A stretch of DNA of 64,000 bases from a halophilic archaeon SHRA6 (GTDB lineage Archaea; Halobacteriota; Halobacteria; Halobacteriales; Haloferacaceae), in NCBI GenBank assembly GCA_005239175.1, contig SOPS01000001.1:992001-1056000 (forward strand), read 5' to 3'. Below the pieces are notes generated by a model. The model did not search any database. It was not told the DNA's origin and worked only from the letters and a program-made list of their open reading frames with translations. The first letter of the stretch is position 1. Each line of letters opens with the position of its first letter. Both the position numbers and the translations under genes were made by a program. This document shows, one piece after another, positions 44,092-54,517 of the stretch.

Positions 44092-46296
44092 ATGTCCAGC
44101 GCGCTCGACGAAGACACCCAGCAAACGCTGATGGAGGGTCGTGATACGCTATTTGCGATACTCCGATCGGCGCAAAAGGACCTCCAGAAGGTCTTCGTCG
44201 TCTTTTTGATCGGCTTTTTGGCGACGTTTTGGACCCTGCGGACGTACATCTGGGACTGGCTTCGCGGGATTACTGAATCACGCATGCGCGCGGAGGTTGG
44301 CGAGAGCTTCGACATCATCGCGACGACACCGTTCGACGTCATCCTTTTGCAGGCAAAAATCGGGCTGATCGTCGGCGTGCTCATCGCGATACCGGCGCTT
44401 TTGTACTTTACCAGGGACGCACTCAGAGAGCGCGGCTACTGGCCGCAGACACCGATTCCGCGCTGGAAGGTTGCACTCGTTGCCACGTTCGCCGTCGCGC
44501 TGTTTGCCGGCGGTGCCGCCTACGGATTTGGCGTGTTCTTCCCGTTCATGTTCGGCTTTTTGGCCGGCTTCGGCTTCGACGCTGGCTTCGCGCCGACCTA
44601 CTCGATCGTCATGTGGACGGAGTTCATTGTGCTTTTGACCATCTCGTTTGGGTTGGCCGCCCAGATGCCGCTTTTCATCACCGCGCTGTCGTACGCCGAG
44701 ATCGTCCCCTACGAGACGTTCCGCGACAAGTGGCGCCACGCGGTCGTCGGCATCTTCGTGTTCGGGGCGTTCTTTTCGCCGCCTGATCCGTTCACCCAGA
44801 TCATGTGGGCGGTCCCGTTGATGGTGCTGTACGGGAGTAGTCTCTATCTCGCGAAGATCGTCGTCACCGCGAAGCGCGCCGGCGCGCGGGTTCGCGTCAG
44901 ATCGATCGCGCGATCGCACTGGAACGTGCTCACCGGGCTATTTGTCGCTGGGATGGCGGTCATCTACGGCTACCACGAGTACGGCGGGCGGACCGCAACG
45001 AACGATCTGCTCGCGTGGGCAGACAGTAGCTACCGAATCCTGCCGCCGGACGCCGGAATCGCATCCGCAGAGGTGTCGTTACTACTGTACGGCGCAATCG
45101 CGGGCGCGATCCTCGCAACCGCCGGGCTCGCGTACTACGTGTACGTCGCCCTCGAAGCCGAAGTCGAACCTGCTGGGACAGCGATGGGCGATCCAACGGC
45201 GATCGACCTTGCATCGCTCGACGCTGCCGGGATCCGTGCGGCACCGCCGGAGGCGTTTGCTGACCTGACAGAGGACGAGGCAATGGGCTACGCCGGCGCA
45301 GCTCTCGAAGCGGACGATGCGGAAAAAGCGCAGGCGATAGTCGATCGCTTCGATGAGACCGAACACCTCCGGGAGTCCGAGGACGGCGACGAGGGCAGTG
45401 AGGACGAGCGCGCCGAAGCCGAAACGACCGAGGCCGGCGGCGGGCTCGGCGATCGGACCTCGAGAGCGGGCGACACCTTCCTCGCGGAGTTGACTGACGG
45501 CGAAACCGATTCGGATGACATCGGCGGCTACTACACCGACATCGTCTTCATTCTCAACAGCCTCCGATCGCGATCGTTCCGGATCGTGCTCACATTCATT
45601 ATCGTGATGGGTGGCGTGTTCGCGTGGCTGTACAGCGGCGGCCTGCGAGACGTCCGTGTTGACTTCTATCAGCGGCTTCCCGAGGAAGTGACCGCAGACT
45701 CGATCGGCGTCATCACCCTCCATCCCGTCGAGGCGCTGATCTTCATGGTGAAGTTCTCCGTCCTGGCTGGCGTGTTTGTCACGCTGCCGGTAATCGCCTA
45801 CTACGCGTGGCCGTCGCTGCGTGAGTTAGGCGTCGTCAGAGGGCACCAGCGATCGATCTTCATCTGGACGGGCGCGTTGGCCGGCGGGATGCTCGGCGGC
45901 TTCGCGCTTGGCTATTCGATCATCGCCCCAGTGACGATCTCGTTCCTCGCCGCGGACGCGCTCTCGGCGGGCATGATCATCAGCTACCGGATCAACGACT
46001 TCATGTGGCTCATCATCTTCACGACGATCGGGATCGGCTTCCTCGCGGACATCCCGATCTTGATGGTGCTTCTCAACAGTGCGGGGATACCCTACAATTC
46101 GATGCGCAAGCGCTGGCGAGAGGTGTTCATCACGATGTTGACGCTCGCAGCGGTGTTCACACCCGCAGACATCATTACGATGTTCCTCGTGACGATTCCG
46201 CTGCTTTTCGCCTACGGCGTGGGACTTGCGGTTGTGTTCCTCGTGACGTTCGGTGGGCGGCGAGATCTGGCACCCCCAGCGGAGTTCATCTCCTAG
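44092..46296 (+). CDS. TatC-domain fusion protein (TatCt)
   Basis: 734 residues containing two TatC-like domains joined in one chain, the haloarchaeal TatCt form. Domain 1 (residues ~25-340) begins with LMEGRDTLFAILRSAQKDLQKV and has about six to eight helices; the middle linker (about 350-480) is acidic (LTEDEAMGYAGAALEAD, EDGDEGSEDERAEAE); domain 2 (about 485-734) begins NSLRSRSFRIVLTFI and has another six or so helices. Haloarchaea depend on Tat for many secreted proteins. The promoter would lie in the divergent region with tatCo. Confidence 0.9.
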   Translation: MSSALDEDTQQTLMEGRDTLFAILRSAQKDLQKVFVVFLIGFLATFWTLRTYIWDWLRGITESRMRAEVGESFDIIATTPFDVILLQAKIGLIVGVLIAIPALLYFTRDALRERGYWPQTPIPRWKVALVATFAVALFAGGAAYGFGVFFPFMFGFLAGFGFDAGFAPTYSIVMWTEFIVLLTISFGLAAQMPLFITALSYAEIVPYETFRDKWRHAVVGIFVFGAFFSPPDPFTQIMWAVPLMVLYGSSLYLAKIVVTAKRAGARVRVRSIARSHWNVLTGLFVAGMAVIYGYHEYGGRTATNDLLAWADSSYRILPPDAGIASAEVSLLLYGAIAGAILATAGLAYYVYVALEAEVEPAGTAMGDPTAIDLASLDAAGIRAAPPEAFADLTEDEAMGYAGAALEADDAEKAQAIVDRFDETEHLRESEDGDEGSEDERAEAETTEAGGGLGDRTSRAGDTFLAELTDGETDSDDIGGYYTDIVFILNSLRSRSFRIVLTFIIVMGGVFAWLYSGGLRDVRVDFYQRLPEEVTADSIGVITLHPVEALIFMVKFSVLAGVFVTLPVIAYYAWPSLRELGVVRGHQRSIFIWTGALAGGMLGGFALGYSIIAPVTISFLAADALSAGMIISYRINDFMWLIIFTTIGIGFLADIPILMVLLNSAGIPYNSMRKRWREVFITMLTLAAVFTPADIITMFLVTIPLLFAYGVGLAVVFLVTFGGRRDLAPPAEFIS

Positions 46297-46310
46297 CTGG
46301 CGTGGGCGGA

Positions 46311-47000
46311 TTAGCTCGCAAATAGCCGCCGATCGGCCCGCTCGTGATCGGCCGACGCAATGTCGATCGAGGGGGCGAACGGCGTCATGTCGTCGGTCGA
46401 GCGGTCCGCGCTGTCGGCGACGACGTCTGCGATCGTCTCCTGGAGGTCAGCAAGGATCTGTTGAGCGTCAGTGTGACCAACCGAAAGGAGCCGCTGGGCC
46501 GCCCCAAGCAGTCCCGTCACGAAGCCGTGACAACAGAGGAGACACGCCGTCCGCTGCTCAATCCCCGCAAGCGCGGTGGTGACACCGAGGACAACCGCGT
46601 GGTTCCCATCGGCTGATCCCGACGCGATTTGGTCGTCGAAGCGATCGAGAAGCGGTTCGTCCCTGAGATCACGCTGGAGTGACAGGAGCCGCTCGCCGGA
46701 TTGCTGTGCGCTGGTACGGAGTTCGGCAGCCAGGGTGACGGCGGTGAGCCGGCGATCGACCGCACAGATTCTATCGAGATCAGCATCGCAGGCGGCCTCG
46801 TGGGCGGCCCGTAGCGCGACGAGGTCGGCGGGGCCGAGCTGGTGGCGAAGGTACGTTTCGAGGAGGGGCTGGAGATCGTCGGCTTCGGTTATCCGGTCCT
46901 CGTTGACGAACTGTTCCAGTCCATAGGAGATCGAATACGTGCCGATCGGAAGGAAGGAATCAGCCAGCCGAAACGCCTCGAGCGTCGATGACTGGGTCAT
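46311..47000 (-). CDS. ureF: urease accessory protein UreF
   Basis: 229 residues. LEAFRLADSFLPIGTYSISYGLEQFV is the N-terminal UreF signature, and the helical remainder fits. UreF joins UreD and UreG on the apoenzyme to fit nickel and carbamate into the active site. It is the last gene of the urease operon; its ATG overlaps the ureE stop by four bases and its 3' end is 14 bases from the convergent tatCt stop. Confidence 0.93.
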   Translation of the reverse strand: MTQSSTLEAFRLADSFLPIGTYSISYGLEQFVNEDRITEADDLQPLLETYLRHQLGPADLVALRAAHEAACDADLDRICAVDRRLTAVTLAAELRTSAQQSGERLLSLQRDLRDEPLLDRFDDQIASGSADGNHAVVLGVTTALAGIEQRTACLLCCHGFVTGLLGAAQRLLSVGHTDAQQILADLQETIADVVADSADRSTDDMTPFAPSIDIASADHERADRRLFAS

Positions 47001-47737
47001 TTACGGGAGTCCTCCGCGGTCGTCTGTCGACCCGAACTGTGTGGCTGTGTATCGGTTGTCGATTGAGTGCGCTCGTCATGGCCATGGTGGGTGCGATCGT
47101 CGTCGCGACTTTCATCGTGAGTGTGATTGCTGTCGTGGCCGTGATGGCCGTGATCCCCGCCGTCGTGACTATGACCATGATTGCCGTCATCGTGACTGTG
47201 GCCGTGATCGCCGCCGCCGTGGCTATGACTGTGATCGCCGCCGCCGTGATTGTGGCCGTGATCGGGTCCGGCCGCATCGTCGAAGATCGTCGGCGAGACG
47301 GTCACGTACTGTGTATGGACATCTTCGGGGACGAGTCCATCAATCGCGGTGTCCATCCGTGTCCTGTCATCAGTAACGGGAAACAGTGCCGTCGAGCCGC
47401 GAACAGCGAGGTCCCAGTGGCGGTTCCCGAGTGCGTGGCCGATCTCGAGCGCGGCGATCGGAGAGACGTCGCTGTCGGCGAAGTCCAACGCGAGCGCCTC
47501 GATCGAGGCGAGTTCGACAAGAACGAGCGTGCCGTCTTCTGCCTCGAGAACGTCGCCATCTGCGAGATCGCGACCCACAACGATGCCGAGATCCTGGCCG
47601 TCGGCCGATTCGGTTCGGACCCGTGATCGCTGCCGTTCGAGGTCCGAGAGGACAACCGTGATCGCCTCGCCAGCAGTCAGCTGCTCGTCGACGGCAGGGT
47701 CATCGCGGTGGCCGAGGTAGGTGTCAGCAACGAGCAT
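46997..47737 (-). CDS. ureE: urease nickel metallochaperone UreE
   Basis: 246 residues, long for UreE because of a His/Asp/Gly-rich tail of about 80 residues (DHGHSHDDGNHGHSHDGG and like units), which should bind nickel. The N-terminal and middle domains contain LGHRDDPAVDEQLTAGE and IGHALGNRHWDLAV with the conserved metal-binding histidine region. Start at 47735-47737 overlaps ureD by one base. Delivers Ni to the UreDFG complex. Confidence 0.92.
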   Translation of the reverse strand: MLVADTYLGHRDDPAVDEQLTAGEAITVVLSDLERQRSRVRTESADGQDLGIVVGRDLADGDVLEAEDGTLVLVELASIEALALDFADSDVSPIAALEIGHALGNRHWDLAVRGSTALFPVTDDRTRMDTAIDGLVPEDVHTQYVTVSPTIFDDAAGPDHGHNHGGGDHSHSHGGGDHGHSHDDGNHGHSHDGGDHGHHGHDSNHTHDESRDDDRTHHGHDERTQSTTDTQPHSSGRQTTAEDSRK

Positions 47738-48636
47738 CAGCACTTCCTCCCGACGGGTGCGGACGCCCCGAGTAGCGTCGATCGTGCGCGATCCCACGCC
47801 GCGTGTAACGCCGCATCGACCGTTTCAGCCCGATCGCCCAGCGCGCGGACGACAACACCGGCCTCGATTGGGAGTTCGGTCGCCGCCGCCCGAGCCGTAC
47901 ACCCAGAAACCGCGTCGTGAAGCGATGTCGAGAGCGCGTCGGTCTCGCGCTCAGGCGCCACAACAAATAGCGTCCCGTACACTGATGCGTCGCCGAACAG
48001 CCCTGGAGCGGTCGGATCGCCCTCCTCTGGGGCGAGATGTGTCGTGTCCTCGAACAGGAGGCGATCGCGATTGCGCACTCGAACCCGAGTGCGGTACCGC
48101 TCGAACTCGAAGCGTTCCCCGCGAGCGAGCCGTCCGGGGACGATGATGTCACCGAGCACGGCGATCGACTCTGGAGCGAGTTCGACAGAGAGATCCTGAT
48201 GGAATCGAGCGTCCGCATGGAGGATCGTCGGTTCAGGGAGATATTCGAGATAGCCGCCCTGCCCGACAGACAGACGCAACTCAGCGGCCCCGTAGTTGTG
48301 CTGCATCGATTGGACCTTCGTCGAGCTCTGAGTCGAGACGTGTGCGAACGCGCCAGGATCGACATCGATCGTTACGTCGTGGCGATCGCCCTGTGCGATC
48401 CCGCCGGTCGCCGATTGGACGAACACCGTCGCAACGTCGTCGTGGGGATCGTGCGCGAGCGTCCCAGAGAGGTGAAACGGGGCGCGTGCGTAGTCTTCGA
48501 CAAGCGCGGTCCGTCCGTCGGTTGGCGCAAACCGGAGTCGAAGGATACCGTCCTTGCCGGGCGAGCCGACTGACGCCTGCGGAACCGCCTCGGTAGCGTA
48601 ATCAGCAAACGAAGGGTGCGGTGCGTTCGATGCCAT
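47737..48636 (-). CDS. ureD: urease accessory protein UreD
   Basis: 299 residues. Motifs include FVQSATGGIAQGDRHDVTIDV, STKVQSMQHNYGAAELRLSVG and LEYLPEPTILHADARFHQDL, all typical of UreD/UreH, the scaffold protein that binds urease directly. A GTG lies just before the ATG at 48636; the ATG is used. Start and ureG stop overlap by a base. Confidence 0.92.
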   Translation of the reverse strand: MASNAPHPSFADYATEAVPQASVGSPGKDGILRLRFAPTDGRTALVEDYARAPFHLSGTLAHDPHDDVATVFVQSATGGIAQGDRHDVTIDVDPGAFAHVSTQSSTKVQSMQHNYGAAELRLSVGQGGYLEYLPEPTILHADARFHQDLSVELAPESIAVLGDIIVPGRLARGERFEFERYRTRVRVRNRDRLLFEDTTHLAPEEGDPTAPGLFGDASVYGTLFVVAPERETDALSTSLHDAVSGCTARAAATELPIEAGVVVRALGDRAETVDAALHAAWDRARSTLLGASAPVGRKC

Positions 48637-49259
48637 CACGCGAAGAGCACACCCTCCTGCAGGTGAGCCAAGACGTCGTCAATCCCTTGGTCGTCTTTGC
48701 AGTTCGTACAGACGAACGGGCCGTCACGGACGGCCGCAGCGTCGCGTTTCATCAGATCGAGGTCGGCACCGACATGCGGGGCAAGATCGGTTTTGTTGAT
48801 CACGAGCAGATCACAGTCGACGACGCCCGGACCGCGTTTTCGCGGAATGTCGTCGCCTTCTGCGACACTGATCACGTACAGCGAGTAGTCTGCGAGTTCG
48901 GGGTTGAACGTCGCCGCAAGGTTGTCGCCGCCGCTTTCGACGAGCACGAGATCCAACTCCGGATGCGCAGCGAGGAAGCGATCGATCTGCTGGAGGTTCA
49001 TCGAGGGGTCCTCACGGATGCCCGTATGCGGGCACGCACCGGTCTCGACGCCGGCGACGAGGTCTCCGGGAACGATACCCTCGAAGCGATCGCGGAGCCG
49101 ATCGGCGTCCGCCTGGGTGAGAATGTCGTTGGCGATCACGCCAACGTCGAGGCCAGCCTCTCGGAGCCGTGGGACCATCTGGGTGAGCAGTGACGTTTTC
49201 CCCGAGCCGACAGGGCCGCCAATTCCCACCGTCGCGACATCCCGGTGTGTGAGGCTCAT
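48636..49259 (-). CDS. ureG: urease accessory GTPase UreG
   Basis: 207 residues. P-loop [17 protein letters not shown], then ECGD-like metal region and [15 protein letters not shown] as the G4 motif, typical of UreG. GTP hydrolysis drives nickel insertion. Overlaps the upstream ureA by four bases. Confidence 0.95.
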   Translation of the reverse strand: MSLTHRDVATVGIGGPVGSGKTSLLTQMVPRLREAGLDVGVIANDILTQADADRLRDRFEGIVPGDLVAGVETGACPHTGIREDPSMNLQQIDRFLAAHPELDLVLVESGGDNLAATFNPELADYSLYVISVAEGDDIPRKRGPGVVDCDLLVINKTDLAPHVGADLDLMKRDAAAVRDGPFVCTNCKDDQGIDDVLAHLQEGVLFA

Positions 49260-49594
49260 TGCTCTGCCTCGTCTGCAGTGCCGACGCTGTCAGATCGGAT
49301 CGGATCGTGGACGGTGACGAGCTTCGTCCCGTCGGGGAACATCGGCTCGACCTGGATCATGTCGATCATTTCCGGGACGCCGTCCATGACGTCCTCACGG
49401 CCCAGAAGCTGTGACGCGCCGGCGCGGATCTCCGCGACGGATTCGCCGTCGCGGCCGCGTTCGATGCACCAGTCGCTGATGTATGCGACCGCTTCTGGGT
49501 GGTTCAGCGGGACGCCGCGTTCCATGCGGCGACGCGCGAGCTCCGCGGCGGTGAAAACAGTGAGTCGTTCTTGTTCTTTTGGTGTGAGTTTCAT
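49256..49594 (-). CDS. ureA: urease subunit gamma (UreA)
   Basis: 112 residues: [22 protein letters not shown], then [19 protein letters not shown] and [21 protein letters not shown] are the family hallmarks. Structural subunit of the urease trimer. Overlaps ureC by four bases and ureG by four bases. Confidence 0.96.
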   Translation of the reverse strand: MKLTPKEQERLTVFTAAELARRRMERGVPLNHPEAVAYISDWCIERGRDGESVAEIRAGASQLLGREDVMDGVPEMIDMIQVEPMFPDGTKLVTVHDPIRSDSVGTADEAEQ

Positions 49595-51297
49595 AGGACG
49601 TATCGTTGGGTAAGTGGCAGTTCGGCGGCCGGTTCGCAGGTAATGTGTTCGCCGTCAACCATGACGTCGAACGTTTCTGGATCGATCTCAATGTCGTCCG
49701 GACAGTACGTGTTGTGCAGCATATCGGATTTTGCCAGCGTGCGAGCGCCCTCGATCGGTACGACCGGAGTGTCGAGGCCGTACGTTTCGCCGACGTTCGC
49801 CTCTGCAGCCGCCGGAGAGACAAACGAAAGCGACAGTGCGTGTTTCGCTTTACCCATCGCGCCGGCGCGCTCGCGCTGGATGATCGGCTCACAGGTCATG
49901 AGCGATCCGTTGGCCTCGCCCATCTCCGAGTGGACCGGGAAGCCGCCTTTGAACACCATCGCGGGTTTGATCCCGAAGAAGGCAGGATCCCACAGCACGA
50001 TGTCGGCGACCTTTCCGGGTTCGAGTGAACCGACGTAGCTGTCGATGCCCGCGGTGATCGCCTGGTTGATCGTGTACTTCGCGATGTAGCGTTTGATCCG
50101 GGCGTTGTCCGCGCCGGTGTCCTCGTCTTCGGTGAGCGGCCCTCGCTGGGACTTCATCTTCGAGGCCGTCTGCCAGGTCCGCGGGACGACTTCAGCCATC
50201 CGGCCCATCGCCTGGGAGTCGGAGGTCATCATCGAGATTGCACCGAGATCGTGCAATACATCCTCGGCAGCGATCGTTTCCGAGCGGACCCGCGACTCGG
50301 CGAACGCGACGTCTTCTGGGACGTCGGGATTCAGGTGGTGACAGACCATCACCATGTCGAGGTGTTCGTCGAACGTGTTGTCGGTGTACGGCATCGAGGG
50401 GTTCGTCGAGGAGGGGAGCATGTTCGGCTCGCCGACCATCTCCATGATATCAGGCGCGTGTCCGCCGCCAGCACCCTCGATGTGGAACAGGTGCATCGTG
50501 CGGCCGTCGACAGCGTCGAAGGTATTCTCGACGAACCCGGCCTCGTTAAGCGTGTCAGTGTGCATACACACCTGTATGTCCTCTTCATCGGCGACTGAGA
50601 GGGCGGTATCGATCGCCTCTGGCATCGACCCCCAGTCCTCGTGGAGCTTCAACGCGCACGCACCGGCATCGATCTGCTCGTACAGCGGTTCAGGCTTCGA
50701 GGCGTTTCCCTTCCCGTAAAAGCCGACGTTGACGGGCCACGCCTCCGCAGCTTGGAGAAAGCGTTTGATGTTTTCCGGACCGGTGGTCGTCGTGGTCGCA
50801 CCGCCGCCGTAGCCGCCGCCGAGCATCGTCGTGATCCCTGCGGCGAGGGCGTGTTCGTGCAACTGTGCGGAGTTCCAGTGGACGTGGATGTCGAGCGCGC
50901 CGGCGGTGACGATTTTCCCCTCCGCGGGATACGCGTCCGTAGAGGGCCCGACGACCATGTCGACGCCGTCCATCGTATCTGGGTTGCCAGCCTTGCCGAT
51001 ACCCGCGATCTTCCCGTTTCTGATGCCGATGTCGGCAGCGACGATTCCGAGGACTGGATCGATGATTGTCGCATTCGTCAACACCCAATCGAGTGCGCCT
51101 TCGGCCTGCGTGACCCCCGGAGCCATGCCAAGCCCGTCGCGAAGCGTCTTTCCACCGCCGAAGACGGCCTCGTCGCCGCGGGTCCGGAGATCGCGTTCGA
51201 CTTTCGCGAACAACTCGGTGTCGCCGAGCCGGACCCGATCGCCTTCCGTCGGCCCGTAGAGGGCGGCGTAGTCGTCACGATCGATCGTCCGCGTCAT
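49591..51297 (-). CDS. ureC: urease subunit alpha (UreC)
   Basis: 568 residues, usual length. Nickel site: [19 protein letters not shown] with the HxH pair, and the carbamylated lysine in [37 protein letters not shown] carries the flap histidine region. Hydrolyses urea to ammonia and carbamate. The gene overlaps ureB and ureA by four bases each; operon order ureB-ureC-ureA is as in other haloarchaea. Confidence 0.97.
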   Translation of the reverse strand: MTRTIDRDDYAALYGPTEGDRVRLGDTELFAKVERDLRTRGDEAVFGGGKTLRDGLGMAPGVTQAEGALDWVLTNATIIDPVLGIVAADIGIRNGKIAGIGKAGNPDTMDGVDMVVGPSTDAYPAEGKIVTAGALDIHVHWNSAQLHEHALAAGITTMLGGGYGGGATTTTTGPENIKRFLQAAEAWPVNVGFYGKGNASKPEPLYEQIDAGACALKLHEDWGSMPEAIDTALSVADEEDIQVCMHTDTLNEAGFVENTFDAVDGRTMHLFHIEGAGGGHAPDIMEMVGEPNMLPSSTNPSMPYTDNTFDEHLDMVMVCHHLNPDVPEDVAFAESRVRSETIAAEDVLHDLGAISMMTSDSQAMGRMAEVVPRTWQTASKMKSQRGPLTEDEDTGADNARIKRYIAKYTINQAITAGIDSYVGSLEPGKVADIVLWDPAFFGIKPAMVFKGGFPVHSEMGEANGSLMTCEPIIQRERAGAMGKAKHALSLSFVSPAAAEANVGETYGLDTPVVPIEGARTLAKSDMLHNTYCPDDIEIDPETFDVMVDGEHITCEPAAELPLTQRYVL

Positions 51298-51716
51298 TCG
51301 TCGTCCTCCGCAGCCGTGTCTTCTGCGGCCGTGTCCTCCGCAGCCGTGTCGCCGAAGCCGGCCGCCCGAGCGCGCGCTACTGCCTCGGTCGGGTCGACGT
51401 CGACGCTGCCGTTGACGAGTCCGTTCATCCCGTGGGCAACGCGCTTGCCGCCGATCGCAACCAGCTCAACGGTTCGGCGATCGCCGGGCTCAAATCGGAC
51501 GGCGGTGCCCGCGGGAATGTTCAATCGCATCCCGAAGGCGGCCTCGCGATCGAACGCAAGCGCCGCGTTGGCTTCGAAGAAGTGAAAGTGCGAGCCGACC
51601 TGCACCGGGCGATCGCCAGTGTTGCCGACGAGCACCGACACAGTCTCGCGGCCCTCGTTCAACGTGAGCTCACCATCGGCTGTTTTGATCTCACCGGGGA
51701 CAAGATCGCTCGTCAT
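51294..51716 (-). CDS. ureB: urease subunit beta (UreB)
   Basis: 140 residues. [37 protein letters not shown] is diagnostic of the beta subunit. The C-terminus carries three repeats of DTAAE encoded by a 15-bp tandem repeat at 51304-51348, before the final DDE. First gene of ureBCAGDEF; its upstream 163 bases (51717-51879) are AT-rich with TATA-like tracts and should hold the operon promoter. Confidence 0.95.
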   Translation of the reverse strand: MTSDLVPGEIKTADGELTLNEGRETVSVLVGNTGDRPVQVGSHFHFFEANAALAFDREAAFGMRLNIPAGTAVRFEPGDRRTVELVAIGGKRVAHGMNGLVNGSVDVDPTEAVARARAAGFGDTAAEDTAAEDTAAEDDE

Positions 51717-51879
51717 GGGACCTCCACCACGTCACGCGGTCGTAGGTGTCTATTCGACATATACGACTGCATTGAGAGACGTTAGGTAAACTGATTTGTT
51801 TCGGTGCAATTACCGCCATGCTTCGATCTACTGCCGGAATAAATAACGAAATGCTATGTACAAGTGAACGTTCGTTTTA

Positions 51880-52083
51880 TTATTGGCTTCCCTCATCAAG
51901 ACGGGCTTTCGCTTCCGCAACTGTCAGTGGAATCGGCTCGCTGTCCGCAAAAAGGCGGACGACCTGCAGCACTTCGAGCCCACATGTGGCAAACAGGTCC
52001 GTGTCGGTGAGCACCGTCCGGGTCGAGGCGTCTGCAGCGATCATTCTATCGGCGATCGACCGATCGACTAGCTCAGTCCGCAT
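51880..52083 (-). CDS. small hypothetical protein
   Basis: 67 residues beginning MRTELVDRSIADRM and ending LDEGSQ; moderately acidic, mixed helix. No family recognised. It overlaps the end of the preceding reading frame (52073-52252) by 11 bases in a different frame, so the two may be one ancestral gene split by a frameshift or a coupled pair. It is on the same strand as the TRAP transporter that precedes it. Confidence 0.4.
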   Translation of the reverse strand: MRTELVDRSIADRMIAADASTRTVLTDTDLFATCGLEVLQVVRLFADSEPIPLTVAEAKARLDEGSQ

Positions 52084-52252
52084 CCGACGTCACCCTGAGG
52101 CCGCGGCCAATCGCGACCGCAATGAGGACCGTCAACACAGCTCTAACGGTAGCCGGGAAGGAAGCGATCGAATACGAGCGGTGAAAATACTGATGCGATC
52201 GTTCAACGAGTCCAGAGCTACCGTTCGCGCCGTCCAGCCCCAACGAGTCCAC
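52073..52252 (-). CDS. possible small membrane ORF downstream of TRAP permease
   Basis: Reads GTG then 58 further residues ending HRSYSIASFPATVRAVLTV, LIAVAIGRGLRVTSDAD, with one hydrophobic segment. Its start overlaps the last 35 bases of the TRAP permease gene; no ATG is available after the permease stop in this frame. It may be a real coupled gene or an erased N-terminal half of the 67-residue frame that follows. Evidence is weak: a TM-like stretch and plausible codon use only. Confidence 0.3.
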   Translation of the reverse strand: MDSLGLDGANGSSGLVERSHQYFHRSYSIASFPATVRAVLTVLIAVAIGRGLRVTSDAD

Positions 52253-54434
52253 GAATCGCCGAAACGGGCTCGGCCCGGCCGGTGACCGTCTGTAATACGT
52301 ACAGCGCAAGAACTGCACCGAGGGCACCGAATTGGATCATCTGCTCGGGGTGGACCATTGCGACAACGCCGAGGACGAAAAAGCCCACGCGCATCCCGTA
52401 GGTCGCGCCCCGGTTGAAGGTGAAGCGGTAGTTGATGCCGTGGATGATCGCAATCGCTGCAATCATCGCGATGACCCCCGCGGAGATAGACGCATAGTCG
52501 AGTTCACCGGACACCAGTTCGGGGTGATAGACGAACGCGAACGGGAGAACGAAAAGCGGCGCAGAGATCCGAAGTGCCTCCTTGCAGCTCCCCCAGAAGC
52601 CGCCCCCAGAGATCCCACAGGTCACGGCAACACAGGTCGCGATCGGTGGGGTCAGCCCCGCAAGGATCGCCGCGTAGAAGACGAAAAAGTGCGACGCGAG
52701 TTCGGGGATGAAAAACTGGTTGATGAGCGTCGGCGCGATCAACAGCGCGACGACAGTGTAGGCGGCGGTCGTCGGCATGCCCAGTCCGAGCAGGATACAG
52801 ATAACCATCGCCAATATAACCGCGATGATCATCACGCCACCGGAGAGGTCCATGAGCGTGAGTGAGATTGCGGTTGGGACGCCCGTCGCCATGAGGATGT
52901 CGACGACGCCGTTGATCGCCGCGAGGATGATCGCCACCGGCGCGAGGACGACCACACCCTCTCGCGCGCCGTCGATCGTTTGCTTGATTGTGGTGACGAG
53001 CGCTTCTGAGACCGGTTCGTCTTTGATTTTCGCCTGGACGAGCGGGATCGTAATACCGAAGAAGATCATCGCAACCGAGGTCCACAGTGCCGCAGTCATC
53101 ACCGTGTACTGCAAGATGCCGAGGATATAGATGAGGATCGTAAGCGGAACACCGTACTTGATCGTTTCGAGCACGAGCTGTTCGCGGGGCAGCGAGTCAC
53201 CGATGACACCTTCCATCCGAGGATCGTCGATCTGCGGAACTGATACATAGTGAACAGCCATGACGATCGAAACGACGAGGATTGTCGCCGGGATCAACCC
53301 TGCAACGATGACGTCAACGTAGGTAATGCCCGTGATGAGCGACGCCATGATGAACGCGCCAGCGCCCATGACTGGCGGCAGCACCTGTCCAGCTGTTGAG
53401 GCAACCGCCTCGATGCCGCCTGCCGTCTCTGGTTTGATCCCGTTTTCTTTCATGAGTGGGATCGTGAACGAGCCGGTCATCCCCGCGTTCGCGGTCTGGC
53501 TCCCGTTGACCGAACCAATCACCGCGCTCGCGACGACGGCAGTCTGGGCGATGCCCGAGTCGACGTACTTCGCCGATCGGACCGCGAGTCGGAGAATAAG
53601 ATCGAACGCGCCGTAGGCCTTCAACAGCCCCGCGTACAAGAGGAATAACGCGATCCATGCGGCAACAAGCCGAGTCAAGAAGCCGAAGAAACCGTCGGCA
53701 CTCATCACCAAAATGCGGAGCGTTCGGGTGACCGACAGCCCACCGTGGCTTAGCGCACCGGGCATCCACGGGCCCGCAAGCCCGTAGCCGATCCCGACAA
53801 AGACGACCACGAGGAACGTCATGCCGAACGATCGCCACGTCAGGTAGATCATCGCCGCGGTGAAAAATGCGGCGAGGACGAGTTCAGGCTGGGTTGCCCG
53901 GCCGAGCGAATCGACCGCAATCCGCTGATAGTTGAACGTGATGTAGACCGACGTGACCGCAGCGATAATTGCCGATGAGAGTAACAGCGCGACCTCACCG
54001 TACTCACGGTTTTCGATCGGATCGGCAAGCTTCGAAATGATGTACAACACCAGGATGCCGCCTAAAAACGCCACTGCAAACTGTCCGCGCGGCGGTAGTT
54101 GGATCCGCGAGTACCACATGACGCCGACCCAGAACGGAATTGAGCCGTGGATCAACAGAAACCTGAGCTGATCGTGTATACCATCGGTCTGTCGATAGAT
54201 CCCTGCGAGGATGACGATCGAGCCGACTCCAATGAACCCAATCGTTACCGTGGTGGGCAGAACCATCGGGAAGACGAAAAACGCCAGTACCCAGAATGGG
54301 ATCGCACCCACAAGCAATCGGAGTTGGTTTCGGCCGCGACGGCCCTCATAGAAGTCGATCGGCTCTGAGGTGTCGAGCAGGCTCTCGTCGTTCGATTCAG
54401 TCGTATTAGTCGCGGTATCCGTTGGGTCTGACAT
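52218..54434 (-). CDS. TRAP transporter permease (4TM/12TM fusion)
   Basis: 738 residues with about 16 or more membrane helices, a fusion of the small (4 TM) and large (12 TM) TRAP permease components. The N-terminal 30 residues are soluble. The core has signature segments such as VIGSVNGSQTANAGMTGSFTIPLMK and GLGMPTTAAYTVVALLIAPTL and GLTPPIATCVAVTCG. TRAP transporters are Na+-driven importers of carboxylic acids. Together with the TAXI binding protein upstream (83-base gap) it makes one system. Confidence 0.93.
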   Translation of the reverse strand: MSDPTDTATNTTESNDESLLDTSEPIDFYEGRRGRNQLRLLVGAIPFWVLAFFVFPMVLPTTVTIGFIGVGSIVILAGIYRQTDGIHDQLRFLLIHGSIPFWVGVMWYSRIQLPPRGQFAVAFLGGILVLYIISKLADPIENREYGEVALLLSSAIIAAVTSVYITFNYQRIAVDSLGRATQPELVLAAFFTAAMIYLTWRSFGMTFLVVVFVGIGYGLAGPWMPGALSHGGLSVTRTLRILVMSADGFFGFLTRLVAAWIALFLLYAGLLKAYGAFDLILRLAVRSAKYVDSGIAQTAVVASAVIGSVNGSQTANAGMTGSFTIPLMKENGIKPETAGGIEAVASTAGQVLPPVMGAGAFIMASLITGITYVDVIVAGLIPATILVVSIVMAVHYVSVPQIDDPRMEGVIGDSLPREQLVLETIKYGVPLTILIYILGILQYTVMTAALWTSVAMIFFGITIPLVQAKIKDEPVSEALVTTIKQTIDGAREGVVVLAPVAIILAAINGVVDILMATGVPTAISLTLMDLSGGVMIIAVILAMVICILLGLGMPTTAAYTVVALLIAPTLINQFFIPELASHFFVFYAAILAGLTPPIATCVAVTCGISGGGFWGSCKEALRISAPLFVLPFAFVYHPELVSGELDYASISAGVIAMIAAIAIIHGINYRFTFNRGATYGMRVGFFVLGVVAMVHPEQMIQFGALGAVLALYVLQTVTGRAEPVSAIRGLVGAGRRER

Positions 54435-54517
54435 CGTGGTGTCCTAGCACGAAGGCGGGGTTCGTTGGTAGTAGTGCGTTTTGCCGAGCGTTGCCGAAGG
54501 CCGGTTCCGGTGGGGGA

